Part shown: positions 7,501 to 14,318 of the stretch, piece by piece
Layout of the letters: every line of letters starts with the position of its first letter
Numbering within the stretch: the stretch's first letter is position 1
Source of the DNA: Anaerolinea sp.
GTDB lineage: Bacteria; Chloroflexota; Anaerolineae; Anaerolineales; Villigracilaceae
Direction: 5' to 3'
Length of the DNA: 15,019 bases
Assembly (NCBI GenBank): GCA_020720965.1
Contig: DYNS01000022.1
Location: 1-15,019 of the forward strand
The notes under the pieces: generated by a model
Database searches by the model: none
What the model saw: only the letters and a program-made list of their open reading frames with translations
Told to the model about the DNA's origin: nothing
Position numbers and translations under genes: made by a program

Positions 7501-8621
7501 TCGATTCCCACCTGGTACAACTGCGGGATGAACCAGTCCTGGATTTCGACCGTTTCCGCGTCTGGTCCGAGGTGCAGGAAGCGTTTGGGCTGCGCCAGCA
7601 GGGCGGCGCGGGCTTCCTGCACGGCGAATCCCACGCTCTGGCCGCCGGTCAGTTCCTGGTAAAAGCGCTCCACAAAAATCTTCGCGGCCTGGATATGCAC
7701 CGAATGGCTGAAAGCCACCACACTGCCCACGCCGCTGTCCAGCAGGGCGGGAGCCAGCGAGCCAAAGACGGGCTTGTCCGATAAATCCGCGCCGCGGCAG
7801 GCTTCCAACAGCACCAGCGGCACGTCCAGGCGCGCCATGATGTCGCCGAATTCCCTGCCACGCACCAAATGTTTTTTTGCCTCGTCATCCTCGAAGACCA
7901 GCGCGCCGATGCCGGTTTTGGGCAGGTAGGTGCCGTGCCCGTCAAAATGGACGATGTGATAGGGGCGTTTGTCCTTGCGGGCCTGCGAAATCATCTGCTC
8001 CAGGCGCGGCAGGGTCGGCGGGTCGCAAAATTCCAGTTCCACCTGTCCGCCCAGCGCCTCGCAGGCCTCCAGCACCGGCGGGATGCTGTTGCGCGGGTCG
8101 ATGAAGCCGACATCCACCGGGCGGCTGACAATCAGCAGGATGCGCAGGGGCAGGGCAAAGTTAAAGCGCGCGCCGGGTTTGGCTCCCTGCAGCTGCCGCC
8201 GCAGGGTCACGCCGCGCAGCGCCAGCACGCCCTTGGTATCGCGCATCATCTCCCAGGGCTGGACGAGCACCTCAGGGTCGGTCGCGCCGAGCGTAATCAA
8301 GACATTTTGCCCGGCGCTCACCGCATCCAGCATATTGCGATAGACATTGGTTCCCTCCACCGTGCCAAAGGCGGAATCGAAGAGGGCTTTGCCCCAGCCT
8401 TTGAGTTTTTCCTCCACGCCCTGCGCCTTCACGCGGTCGCCGGCTCCGGGGAACTGGTAATACGCCTCGAGATACCAGCGCAACTGGTCAGCGTCATCCT
8501 TTTCCAGCGGCGGAGTCAGCGCAAAGGGGCTGGATTCCCCCGAAGCCGGGTCAATCCATTTGGCGCTATATCCGCTTTCCACGCGGTGGATTACGAGACG
8601 GATTTCGTAAGTTTCAGTCAT
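4572..8621 (-). CDS. CHAT protease - STAND NTPase - TPR protein
   Basis: This 1349-residue protein carries three parts. An N-terminal CHAT (caspase-like) domain spans roughly 100-370, with His229 in HFDGHG and Cys275 in VLLEACRG forming the expected His-Cys dyad. A STAND/NB-ARC-like NTPase starts near 400: P-loop GMGGMGKTA (431-439), Walker B ALVVWDN (509-515), LLVTCRP (570-576) and a GLPL-like HPLSVEL (632-638). TPR-type helical repeats fill about 780-1245. The ATG at 8621 follows TAAGGAG. Effector first, NTPase switch, C-terminal repeat sensor is the usual STAND layout, so ligand-triggered proteolysis in stress, death or phage response is likely but inferred. It lies 36 bp after a 232-residue gene. 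Four dispersed-repeat sequences are translated inside it, and residues 1154-1219 have low G+C. Confidence 0.88.
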   Translation of the reverse strand: MTETYEIRLVIHRVESGYSAKWIDPASGESSPFALTPPLEKDDADQLRWYLEAYYQFPGAGDRVKAQGVEEKLKGWGKALFDSAFGTVEGTNVYRNMLDAVSAGQNVLITLGATDPEVLVQPWEMMRDTKGVLALRGVTLRRQLQGAKPGARFNFALPLRILLIVSRPVDVGFIDPRNSIPPVLEACEALGGQVELEFCDPPTLPRLEQMISQARKDKRPYHIVHFDGHGTYLPKTGIGALVFEDDEAKKHLVRGREFGDIMARLDVPLVLLEACRGADLSDKPVFGSLAPALLDSGVGSVVAFSHSVHIQAAKIFVERFYQELTGGQSVGFAVQEARAALLAQPKRFLHLGPDAETVEIQDWFIPQLYQVGIDPVLLGKSEGHTSVQRSSSTVGLQGFPPEPMYHFHGRVLELLEIERAFRRHNGVVLSGMGGMGKTALSREAAAWWLRTGRFDKAVFISFEQKAGATRAVQLIGNALEGDNFSRRLDDDRPEGQWQTAVRLFHEQKALVVWDNFESTLAIYNAPALTPHPSPEGSQGEGELTSYSPAERAEIQRLYRDLTAGKPASRLLVTCRPQQTGLPGIKEYALEGLKRPDSLHLLAAALDVKGIKTERAGYERHEMDKLLDLLADHPLSVELIAPHLKDLTPRQICADFGALLEKFTNADASESRNRGLRASLEFSRQHLSQPAQALLPWLAWFEGGVFEQFLLDFANLTPDTWHLARIELEATALLKVETLDQFNSPYLRFHPTLAYAARADEVPDPAAAGERFIQVYLAVMRLADNALRGQQPAAGMALMAREEANFRRALGAAAARGLRSEISNLADTLQRYLQSAGRNRERDALTEWVRARLPDEVLDEAACNAILDHAWTLFTQGRAQEAVEMVQALLQRLQSEGLAPSTGSGQALAFQIGLAYRQLALIFVNANRPDLALAPVREAVTRFEMMEKDLSGFQNPTGLEAIRGNLAAALGDLANALRKLGKFDAALEANERGLEIRRELGDQRNLASGLGRSAQILTAAHRYAAAETRYDEALQAARAAGDWELQGITLQHQGTLQDEQGHHPRAVELYKQAIALFQRANKPASEMRTCDLLASAEAQRGDLGAAEAWYGRARELALQLNDRAQLAVIAQNLGILYQTRAEALPEGDPSGRAWLDKAVKEVEIASKIDSQSGNPLDAASSYAQLSVLHQKRGDFEAAEQNMRQALAIHESLDHPDLWKDYSNLAKIARARGDEPSAAAWQAKYETKYAEIKRRERGEGTPEGQIPPELFNHLQEVAQACYTVRARQLALPPDLAEALAQMSAAQPPFPEIAAFLGAAALGQSLPPLPSGLPRQLTGLFEALKDALRELG
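5749..5781. repeat. Perfect 33-base palindrome inside the CHAT gene
   Basis: AGACCTGTCGGGTTTT and its exact reverse complement flank a single G. It is read in frame as DLSGFQNPTGLE (about residues 948-959), between TPR segments. The sequence matches a palindromic repeat I recall from many bacterial genomes, so it looks like an in-frame insertion. Confidence 0.75.
5906..5929. repeat. In-frame CCTGAGCCTGTCGAAGG repeat
   Basis: The core CCCTGAGCCTGTCGAAGGGG is a widespread dispersed repeat (from memory). On the minus strand it is translated as APSTGSGQA (about residues 898-906). This polar, glycine-rich piece is unlike the surrounding helical TPR sequence. Confidence 0.7.
6452..6480. repeat. 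Heptanucleotide tandem repeat inside the CHAT gene
   Basis: Two GTGCCAG units are followed by two GTGTCAG units (6452-6479). On the minus strand they read LTPDTWHLARI (about residues 715-725). Heptads are not a multiple of three, so gain or loss of one unit would shift the frame. Confidence 0.75.
7000..7042. repeat. In-frame CTCACCC/GGTGAGG repeat
   Basis: A pyrimidine-rich half, the centre CTCCCTTCGGGAG and a purine-rich half form an imperfect dyad. On the minus strand it is read as ALTPHPSPEGSQGEGEL (about residues 527-543). This disordered-looking insert lies just after Walker B in the NTPase domain and resembles a common dispersed repeat (from memory). Confidence 0.7.
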
Positions 8622-8640
8622 GTTTGCTCCTTAAAATGGC

Positions 8641-8660
8641 GCGGGATGCCATCCCGCCTA
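8641..8660. repeat. GCGGGAT hairpin between the paired genes
   Basis: GCGGGAT (8641-8647) pairs with ATCCCGC (8651-8657) around GCC. On the minus strand it directly follows the TAG stop (8658-8660) of the 232-residue gene and precedes the CHAT gene ribosome binding site. It could shape the ratio of the two proteins, or it could be a dispersed repeat that supplied the stop codon. Confidence 0.55.
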
Positions 8661-9356
8661 CCCCAGGCTGAATTCGGTATGCGGGCGGGCTTCTTCCGGC
8701 AAGCCATAGCGGATAAAGCCAAAAGCAGATTGGGTGGACACGGTCACTTCCAGGTGGGCGCGCAATCCCGCAGCCGGGGCGCGCGCCACGAGCACAGCAT
8801 AGACAAACTGGCTGCCCATCAATGGATAAGTGGCATGTGGCTGGAAGACCCAATAGGGATTGGCTTCGCCTGCTCCGTAAGCCTGGATGACCGGAAACAC
8901 CTTGCGATATTCGATGGTCGCCCCCAACTCGCCGATTTTGACGCTCGAACCATCGGCAAAACCCAGCTCTGGTCCAAGGCTAAGCGAAAACGAGGTTTTG
9001 TCCTCCGCCCCCAAACGCAGCGGGAATAAATTATGAGCATAAGCGCTCTTTTCGCCGGCGCTGTGCGGTTCCGGGCGGAGGTAGAGAGATTGCCTGGCTT
9101 CGGTCACTTCAATGCCACTGCCTGGCTCTCTCAAGGTGCATGCCAGGCGCACCAGCCAATACTTCGCGTCCCCCAGCGGCGGCGTCCAACGCTGACCAGT
9201 CTGGTTTTCCAATGCCTTAGCCACAGGCCAAACTTCCGGCTGACCAATTGTCACCACTGGTCGCGCGCCCCTCGTCACGGCTTTGACCATGCCCGAAGTG
9301 GATAACTCGCCTTCCCAGGCGATGGATTGGATTGCAGTGGGTGTTGTAAGATGCAC
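8658..9356 (-). CDS. Unknown 232-residue protein paired with CHAT gene
   Basis: I do not recognise the family. The product is soluble-looking, with no signal peptide or membrane segment, and has alternating hydrophobic stretches that suggest mostly beta structure: KYWLVRLACTLREP (about 65-78), TSFSLSLGPELGF (about 120-132), HLEVTVSTQSAFGFIRYGLP near the end. No catalytic motif stands out. The GTG at 9356 is chosen because GGGAGG lies 5 bases upstream and no ATG with a comparable site is near. It ends 36 bp before the CHAT-STAND-TPR gene, in the same orientation and behind a shared likely promoter, so it is probably an operon partner. A ligand, adaptor, regulator or protease substrate are all possible; the sequence does not decide. 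Confidence 0.75.
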   Translation of the reverse strand: MHLTTPTAIQSIAWEGELSTSGMVKAVTRGARPVVTIGQPEVWPVAKALENQTGQRWTPPLGDAKYWLVRLACTLREPGSGIEVTEARQSLYLRPEPHSAGEKSAYAHNLFPLRLGAEDKTSFSLSLGPELGFADGSSVKIGELGATIEYRKVFPVIQAYGAGEANPYWVFQPHATYPLMGSQFVYAVLVARAPAAGLRAHLEVTVSTQSAFGFIRYGLPEEARPHTEFSLG

Positions 9357-9397
9357 GAGTCCCTCCCAATTTGGGTTGCTGATGTGAAGATGGCTTG

Positions 9398-9431
9398 ATT
9401 ATACAGTAAGCGGTTGAGAAAGCATTTTCTC
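9398..9431 (-). promoter_or_regulatory. Likely CHAT-operon promoter with a small dyad
   Basis: TATAAT on the minus strand at 9403-9398 lies about 42 bases before the GTG start. No good -35 hexamer is seen at 16-18 bases. Instead GAGAAA (9416-9421) and TTTCTC (9426-9431) form a perfect dyad where -35 would be, so an activator or repressor may bind there (inference). Confidence 0.45.
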
Positions 9432-9589
9432 GGTAATTTTGGGCAGCCCGCGCCGCAGCTCGCCAAAGCACAGGGTGCCGTTGTAGAGTTTCCACAAAAT
9501 GCGGGCTTTCCCTCATCCCTGCCCTTCTACCACTGCGTGGCACACGCCCCGGGGGGAGAAGGGTTCAGAATCGGATGATTTCCAGAGTC

Positions 9590-9610
9590 CCCTCCCCCAC
9601 CGGGGGAGGG
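9590..9610. repeat. CCCTCCCCC hairpin repeat
   Basis: CCCTCCCCC (9590-9598) and GGGGGAGGG (9602-9610) pair perfectly around ACC; a G/A-rich GGAGGGTGAGGG tract follows. It resembles a common dispersed intergenic repeat (from memory). Confidence 0.6.
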
Positions 9611-9675
9611 CGGAGGGTGAGGGCTGAACAGTTACCTGAAAACAAAGGGGAACAAAAATAAAAATTTCGATTACC

Positions 9676-9689
9676 AGCGCCGGGGCGCT
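9676..9689 (-). terminator. Possible terminator of the substrate-binding gene
   Basis: On the minus strand AGCGCC pairs with GGCGCT around CC, about 40 bases after the stop codon. A T-rich tract (ATTTTTATTTTTG) begins about 10 bases later. The stem is short and the T-run is displaced, so it is only a candidate. Confidence 0.35.
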
Positions 9690-9728
9690 TTCAAATTGCT
9701 GCAAGAAATAGCCCCCTTCTGTCGCGTT

Positions 9729-11159
9729 TTACGGACCAGGGAAGCCGCCGCAGTCGGTGGGTTTCCACTGCGGGTGGGTGGATTTCCAGCCTGCTACAAC
9801 CTGTTCCATTTGAAGAACCGATTCGCGCCAGGCTTGCTCTGGGTCGGCGCCGTTGGCTACGTTTTGCAGCATGGTATCCACAATGCCGGGGGTGCCGAAG
9901 GTGTCCCAAGCCCAGGGCGGCGCAACGTCTGAGCGGGAAAATTGATTTTGGGTCATCGAACCCATGTTCATGGCGGGGTGATTGGTGAAGACAGACCACT
10001 CGTAGAAGGATTCCACCCAACCGGTGTGTTTTTGCGCGTATGCGGAAGGATTCTCCAGCGCGGTTTGGCGCACGGAGTGCAGCGGCGGAATCATGTGACC
10101 GGGCAGGACGTTGTCGTAGCGCAGCAATCTATCCCCACTGACCAGCCATTGCAAAAAGGCTTTGGCTTCGGCTTGGTTTTTGGTGCCGGAGGCAATGGCG
10201 AAGCGGCTCCAGACCCCCAGCGTAACCCGCTGCTCGCCCCAGGGCGGAAAAATGACCGTGACATCGTCCGCCAGGTCGGGGTGAGTCTCTTCCAACTGCA
10301 CGCCCAATCGCCCGGCGTACATGGTCATTGCCACGCGCCCGTTAACGAAAGCGTCTATCTGTTCGGGGAAGCCCCAGGTGGTGAAACCGGGCGGGGCGTA
10401 TTGGGTCAGCGCCTGCCAGCGGCGAATGGCTTGCAGGGCTTGCGGCTCGCCAAAGGCGACTTCGCCGTCACAGGTGAAGTAATCTCCGCCGTTTTGCCAG
10501 AGGAAGGTGGAAAAGTAATTGACGGTGGCAATGTTCTGCCCGGCGGGGAGGGCGATGCCGTAGGTTTGGCTGTTGGTCAGGGTTTCGGCGGCGTTTAGAA
10601 CTTCTTCGTAGGTGGATGGGAGGGAAAGCCCCGCCTGCTGAAGCAGGTCTGTGCGTACCCGTAAGCCATACACGCTGACGGCATACGGCACGGCGTAGGT
10701 GGCGCCGTTTTGTTGAAAGAGGCTGCCTTCCACGAAATCATCCGCGCCGATGGCTGTGACCACATCATCCAGGGGAAGCAGGTAGCCCGCATCTGCCCAT
10801 TGGGACATGAGGGCGGGTTCAATCTCGAAGATGCCGAGGTCTGCGCCGGAGGCGAGGGAGGTGAGCAGGCGGGTTCCGCGCGAGGCGGGCGAGGCGATGA
10901 CAATGTCCACTTCGATGCCAGGGTTGAGGGCTTGATATTCCGCGATGAGGGCTTGCAGGACGGCGAGTTGGTCGGGGTCGCTTTCGGTGGTGAAGAAGGG
11001 GATAATTTTGAGGGCAGGCGCATCCCCGGTCACGGGGACAGGCGCGGGCGGGGTGGCAGGCGGCGGGGTCGCGCCCGGCAGGCAGGCGGGCAGGAGAATC
11101 AGCGAGAGGACAAGCAGAGCGGCTCGAAATCTCCGCAGGGGTGGGGCTGAGTTTCGCAT
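9729..11159 (-). CDS. Extracellular substrate-binding lipoprotein, sugar ABC type
   Basis: This 476-residue lipoprotein would capture a solute outside the membrane for an ABC importer. The N-terminus has RRFR followed by a hydrophobic core and the lipobox LPAC (Cys26), then a Pro-rich linker (31-45). The mature part has the pattern of family 1 (MalE/UgpB-like) binding proteins: an N-lobe with NPGIEVDIVIASPASRG, GADLGIFEIEPALMSQWADAGYLLPLDD, FVNGRVAMTMYAGRLG, and a late LGVWSRFAIASGTKNQAEAKAFLQWL. The ATG at 11159 is chosen although its ribosome site is weak, because the earlier ATG at 11216 lies inside the terminator that follows tctA. No ABC permease or ATPase is in the window, so the substrate and partners are unknown. 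Confidence 0.88.
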   Translation of the reverse strand: MRNSAPPLRRFRAALLVLSLILLPACLPGATPPPATPPAPVPVTGDAPALKIIPFFTTESDPDQLAVLQALIAEYQALNPGIEVDIVIASPASRGTRLLTSLASGADLGIFEIEPALMSQWADAGYLLPLDDVVTAIGADDFVEGSLFQQNGATYAVPYAVSVYGLRVRTDLLQQAGLSLPSTYEEVLNAAETLTNSQTYGIALPAGQNIATVNYFSTFLWQNGGDYFTCDGEVAFGEPQALQAIRRWQALTQYAPPGFTTWGFPEQIDAFVNGRVAMTMYAGRLGVQLEETHPDLADDVTVIFPPWGEQRVTLGVWSRFAIASGTKNQAEAKAFLQWLVSGDRLLRYDNVLPGHMIPPLHSVRQTALENPSAYAQKHTGWVESFYEWSVFTNHPAMNMGSMTQNQFSRSDVAPPWAWDTFGTPGIVDTMLQNVANGADPEQAWRESVLQMEQVVAGWKSTHPQWKPTDCGGFPGP

Positions 11160-11181
11160 CTCTTGTTTCTCGGTTGGGGTG

Positions 11182-11224
11182 AAAAAATCAGGTATAGCCC
11201 GGGGGAAGGGAGCCATACCTGATT
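11182..11224 (-). terminator. Rho-independent terminator after tctA
   Basis: On the minus strand, starting 9 bases after the tctA stop, AATCAGGTAT (11224-11215) pairs perfectly with ATACCTGATT (11195-11186) across a 19-base loop, and six Ts complete the signal (11187-11182). It separates the Tct operon from the substrate-binding gene, whose start at 11159 comes after it. Confidence 0.85.
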
Positions 11225-11233
11225 GTAAGCGGT

Positions 11234-12772
11234 TTAGTCTTCCTGACCGTCTCCAAAAACGATGCGCCCGGATTGTACCGGCTTGCGCCGGATGCGTGCG
11301 ATGAGGGCGGGCAGGTAAGGGAGAAGGACTGCGCCCACCGCCAGCAAAAGCAGGGCAAGGGAAAGGGGGCGGGTGACGAAGATGCTTAAATCGCCCTGGC
11401 TGATGGAAAGGGCGCGGCGGAATTGGGCTTCTGCCATCGGCAGGAGGATGACCCCCAGGATGGTGGGACCGACCGGGAAGCCGTAGCGGCGCATGAAGAA
11501 GCCGAGAACGCCGATGGCGTACATAATCATCACGTCCACAAAACTGTTTGCCATGCTGTACACACCCAGGGTGCCAAAGACCAAAATTCCGGCGTAGAGC
11601 AGGGTGCGCGGAATTTCCAAAATCTTAATCCAAATTCGGATGAGGGGCAGGTTGAGGATGAGCAGCATGACGTTGCCAATGTAAAGGCTGGCAATGAGTG
11701 CCCAGACCAGTTCTGGCGATTTTTGAAAGAGCAGGGGACCGGGTTGCAGGTTGTAGATTTGGAAGGCGACCAGCAAAATGGCGGCAGTGGCGGAGGTGGG
11801 CAGACCGAGAGTGAGCAGCGGCACAAGCACGCCAGAGAAGGCGGCGTTGTTGGCGGCTTCGGGTCCGGCTACGCCTTCAATTGCCCCTTTGCCCCATTCT
11901 TCTTTGTATTTGGAAAGGCGTTTTTCGATGGTGTAACTGAGAAAGGTGGGGATTTCTGCGCCGCCTGCGGGCAGAGCGCCAAAGGGAAAGCCGATGAGGG
12001 TTCCGCGCAGCCAGGCGGGCCAGGAGCGCTGCCATTCTTCGCGGGTCATCCAAACGCCTTTTTTAACGGGCAAAATTTCTTCTTTGGTGTGGCGGATTTG
12101 GGCGGCAACGTACAGGGCTTCGCCAACGGCAAAAAGACCAACCGCCACCACCACAACGTCAATGCCATCCAGCAGTTCCGGCATCCCAAAGGTGAGACGG
12201 GGCTGACCTGTCAGCACGTCTATGCCAATCAGCCCGATGAAAAGCCCGATGAAGAGACTGGTAAGCCCACGCAGGAGCGATTTGCCCACCAGCGCGGTAA
12301 CGCTGATGAAAGCCAGCACGGTGAGGGAGAAATAATCCGCAGGCTGGAAGAGCAGGGCAAACTTTGCCATCACCGGCGCGACAAAGGTCAGCAGCAGGGT
12401 GGAGATGGTTCCCGCTACGAAGGAGCCAATCGCCGCTGTAGCCAGCGCCGCCCCACCCCGCCCGGATTTCGCCATGGCGAAACCTTCAAAAGTGGTCGCC
12501 ACCGAAGCCGATTCGCCGGGGGTGTTGAGCAAAATGGAGGTGGTGGAACCGCCATACATCCCGCCATAGTAAATTCCGGCGAACATGATGAGGGCGCCGG
12601 TGGGGTCGAATTTATAGGTCAGCGGCAGCAGCAGGGCAACGGTCAGGGCGGGACCAATCCCCGGAAGTACGCCGATGGCTGTCCCCAGGGTGACGCCGAG
12701 CGCCGCCAAAAGCAGATATTGGGGCGTGAGGGCGCTGGCAAAGCCGTTGAGCAGGTTGGTAAGAACATCCAT
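11234..12772 (-). CDS. tctA: Tripartite tricarboxylate transporter, large membrane subunit TctA
   Basis: This 512-residue integral membrane protein is the transport channel of a TTT family secondary importer for carboxylates, working with TctB and the TctC binding protein. Family signatures: GVLPGIGPALTVALLLP (34-50), then GIYYGGMYGGSTTSILLNTPG, and in the second half GALPAGGAEIPTFLSY and GLPTSATAAILL, reflecting the internal duplication. Many hydrophobic segments run to the C-terminus. The ATG at 12772 follows AAGGA with 7 bases between and gives the usual length of about 500 residues; the longer frame to 12985 only overlaps tctB. It lies 10 bp after tctB, and a terminator follows its stop. 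Confidence 0.95.
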   Translation of the reverse strand: MDVLTNLLNGFASALTPQYLLLAALGVTLGTAIGVLPGIGPALTVALLLPLTYKFDPTGALIMFAGIYYGGMYGGSTTSILLNTPGESASVATTFEGFAMAKSGRGGAALATAAIGSFVAGTISTLLLTFVAPVMAKFALLFQPADYFSLTVLAFISVTALVGKSLLRGLTSLFIGLFIGLIGIDVLTGQPRLTFGMPELLDGIDVVVVAVGLFAVGEALYVAAQIRHTKEEILPVKKGVWMTREEWQRSWPAWLRGTLIGFPFGALPAGGAEIPTFLSYTIEKRLSKYKEEWGKGAIEGVAGPEAANNAAFSGVLVPLLTLGLPTSATAAILLVAFQIYNLQPGPLLFQKSPELVWALIASLYIGNVMLLILNLPLIRIWIKILEIPRTLLYAGILVFGTLGVYSMANSFVDVMIMYAIGVLGFFMRRYGFPVGPTILGVILLPMAEAQFRRALSISQGDLSIFVTRPLSLALLLLAVGAVLLPYLPALIARIRRKPVQSGRIVFGDGQED

Positions 12773-12782
12773 GTTGGTTTCC

Positions 12783-13298
12783 TTATAGAATCCCTGCCAG
12801 CAATCCCGCCGGGAGCCGCACACCGAGGATGCGCGTGAAGGAAAGGTAAATGACCAGCCCCAGAGTGATGCCGATGAAGACATCCCGCCGCAGGCGCTGA
12901 CTTCCAAATATCCGCGAAACAACCGGGAAGAAGAGACCGGTTGCCAGGGCGTAGCCAAGCGGTTTGAGCAGGGAGGCATACACAACCAGCGAGAGGGAGG
13001 TCAGGAGGATGGTTGTCCAGTCGGTGGCGGCTTCTTCGGCTGTGACTTCGGAAATCAGGTCTTGGTCTGGTTTGGCAGTGACCCGCAGGAAAAAGAGAAC
13101 GCCGAGGAGCAGTATCCCAACCCCCACGATGGTGGGGAAAACGCGGGGACCGACCACGATGAATCCGGCGCCGCTTCCAATTTGAGCGACCTGGGTGAGG
13201 ATGACCCCACCCAGGAAGATGACTACCAGCGCGGTCAGCCGCAGACCAAACAGCGCGAGGGCTGCCGGGGAAGCGGGTTGAGCGGCATTTTGTTTCAT
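12783..13298 (-). CDS. tctB: Tripartite tricarboxylate transporter, small membrane subunit TctB
   Basis: This 171-residue small membrane subunit has four hydrophobic segments: ALVVIFLGGVILTQVAQIG, FPTIVGVGILLLGVLFFL, ILLTSLSLVVYASLLKPLGY and IGITLGLVIYLSFTRILG. The GPRVFP segment after the first helix and the PLGYALAT segment are typical of TctB. Its ATG shares one base with the tctC stop (TAATG), so translation is probably coupled. Known role in the family: a required partner of TctA, with the exact mechanism unclear. Confidence 0.92.
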   Translation of the reverse strand: MKQNAAQPASPAALALFGLRLTALVVIFLGGVILTQVAQIGSGAGFIVVGPRVFPTIVGVGILLLGVLFFLRVTAKPDQDLISEVTAEEAATDWTTILLTSLSLVVYASLLKPLGYALATGLFFPVVSRIFGSQRLRRDVFIGITLGLVIYLSFTRILGVRLPAGLLAGIL

Positions 13299-14290
13299 TA
13301 TTGAATCAGACCTATGTCGCGCAGAACGCCTTCGATACGGGTCACTTCTTCATTCATAAAGGTGGAGAACTCATCCCCGGCGAGGAAGAAATCTGCCCAG
13401 CCGTTGGCTTCCAGGGCGGCTTTCCATTCCGGGCTGTCGTGCATCTTTTGGACGAGCGCCACAACCGCATCGCGCTGTTCCGGGGTGAGGTTTGCCGGGG
13501 CGAAGACGGCGCGCCAGTTGATGAGGGCGACATTCACGCCCGCTTCTTTGATGGTGGGGGCTTCCACACCGGGCAGGCGTTCTTCGCTGGAGACGGCGAG
13601 GATGCGCATCGTGCCGGCTTCCACCTGGTCGGTGAATTCGGACAATCCGGAAACGCCCGCCGTTACCGCGCCGGAGAGGATGGCGGCTGTGGCTTCTCCG
13701 CCGCCGGAGTGGGCGATGTAGTTAATCTTCGCCGGGTCCACGCCCACTTCTTTGGCAATGAGCCCAACCAGAATGTGGTCGGTGCCGCCTGCCGAGCCGC
13801 CGCCCCAACTGATGGCGGTGGGGTCGGCTTTGAAGTCTGCCATCAGTTCTTGCAGGGTTTGGTATTTAGAATCGGCCGGGACGACAATCGCTTCGGCTTC
13901 GGCGGTGAGGCGGGCAATGGGCGTGACCTGCGAGAGGTTGACGGGCGATTTGTTGGTCTGAATCGCGCCAATCATCACCAGCCCGCCGACAATGAGTTCG
14001 TGGGGGTTGCCATCGGCTTCGCCGACAAACTGCGCCAAGCCAACCGTGCCGCCCGCGCCTGCTACGTTATAGACCTGAACATTTTGCCCGGAAAGGCTGG
14101 CAAGGATGGGCTGCATGGCTCTGGCTGTGCCGTCCCAACCGCCGCCTGCACCGGCGGGCGCCATGATGTTGATGCCTTCGGTGGGGTAGGTGTAGGTTGC
14201 TTCGGCGGGGGCAGAAGCCGGGGCGCAGGCGGCAAGCACAAAGGCGAGGGCGAGCGCGAGAGAAACGAACACGTTCAGTTTGCGATTCAT
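13298..14290 (-). CDS. tctC: Tripartite tricarboxylate transporter binding lipoprotein TctC
   Basis: This 330-residue binding protein of the TctC/Bug family captures a carboxylate outside the membrane and delivers it to TctAB. The signal peptide ends in the lipobox LAAC (Cys22), then a short Ala/Pro linker. The ligand loop IMAPAGAGGGWDGTARAM (about 42-59) and the segment WGGGSAGGTDHIL correspond to the conserved carboxylate-binding regions; HSGGGEATAAILSG also fits the family. The ATG at 14290 follows AGGAG with a 7-base spacer. The ligand cannot be read from sequence. The adjacent lyase-family enzyme suggests a C4-C7 di- or tricarboxylate (inference). Confidence 0.94.
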   Translation of the reverse strand: MNRKLNVFVSLALALAFVLAACAPASAPAEATYTYPTEGINIMAPAGAGGGWDGTARAMQPILASLSGQNVQVYNVAGAGGTVGLAQFVGEADGNPHELIVGGLVMIGAIQTNKSPVNLSQVTPIARLTAEAEAIVVPADSKYQTLQELMADFKADPTAISWGGGSAGGTDHILVGLIAKEVGVDPAKINYIAHSGGGEATAAILSGAVTAGVSGLSEFTDQVEAGTMRILAVSSEERLPGVEAPTIKEAGVNVALINWRAVFAPANLTPEQRDAVVALVQKMHDSPEWKAALEANGWADFFLAGDEFSTFMNEEVTRIEGVLRDIGLIQ

Positions 14291-14318
14291 TTTTCTTCTC
14301 CTGAGGTGAAATGGGGGG

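Larger units (their letters stand above)
9357..9728. other. Intergenic region upstream of the CHAT operon
   Basis: This 372-base stretch has no gene I can support. It contains the probable operon promoter with an inverted repeat, a CCCTCCCCC hairpin repeat, and a possible terminator for the substrate-binding protein gene. Confidence 0.6.

Noticed and set aside
7869..9029. Plus-strand open frame (386 residues) opposite the CHAT gene and its partner
   Set aside because: Antisense shadow in high-G+C DNA that crosses two minus-strand genes; no family motif or ribosome site.
9357..9728. Small minus-strand frames upstream of the CHAT operon
   Set aside because: They consist largely of the G/C-rich repeat and lack ribosome sites or recognisable products.
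11160..11216. Longer N-terminus for the binding lipoprotein starting at 11216
   Set aside because: It lies in the tctA terminator and would put about 19 polar residues before the signal peptide.
11423..12838. Long plus-strand open frame (471 residues) opposite tctA and part of tctB
   Set aside because: It is antisense to clearly identified membrane proteins, its composition is the mirror of their codons, and no domain is visible.
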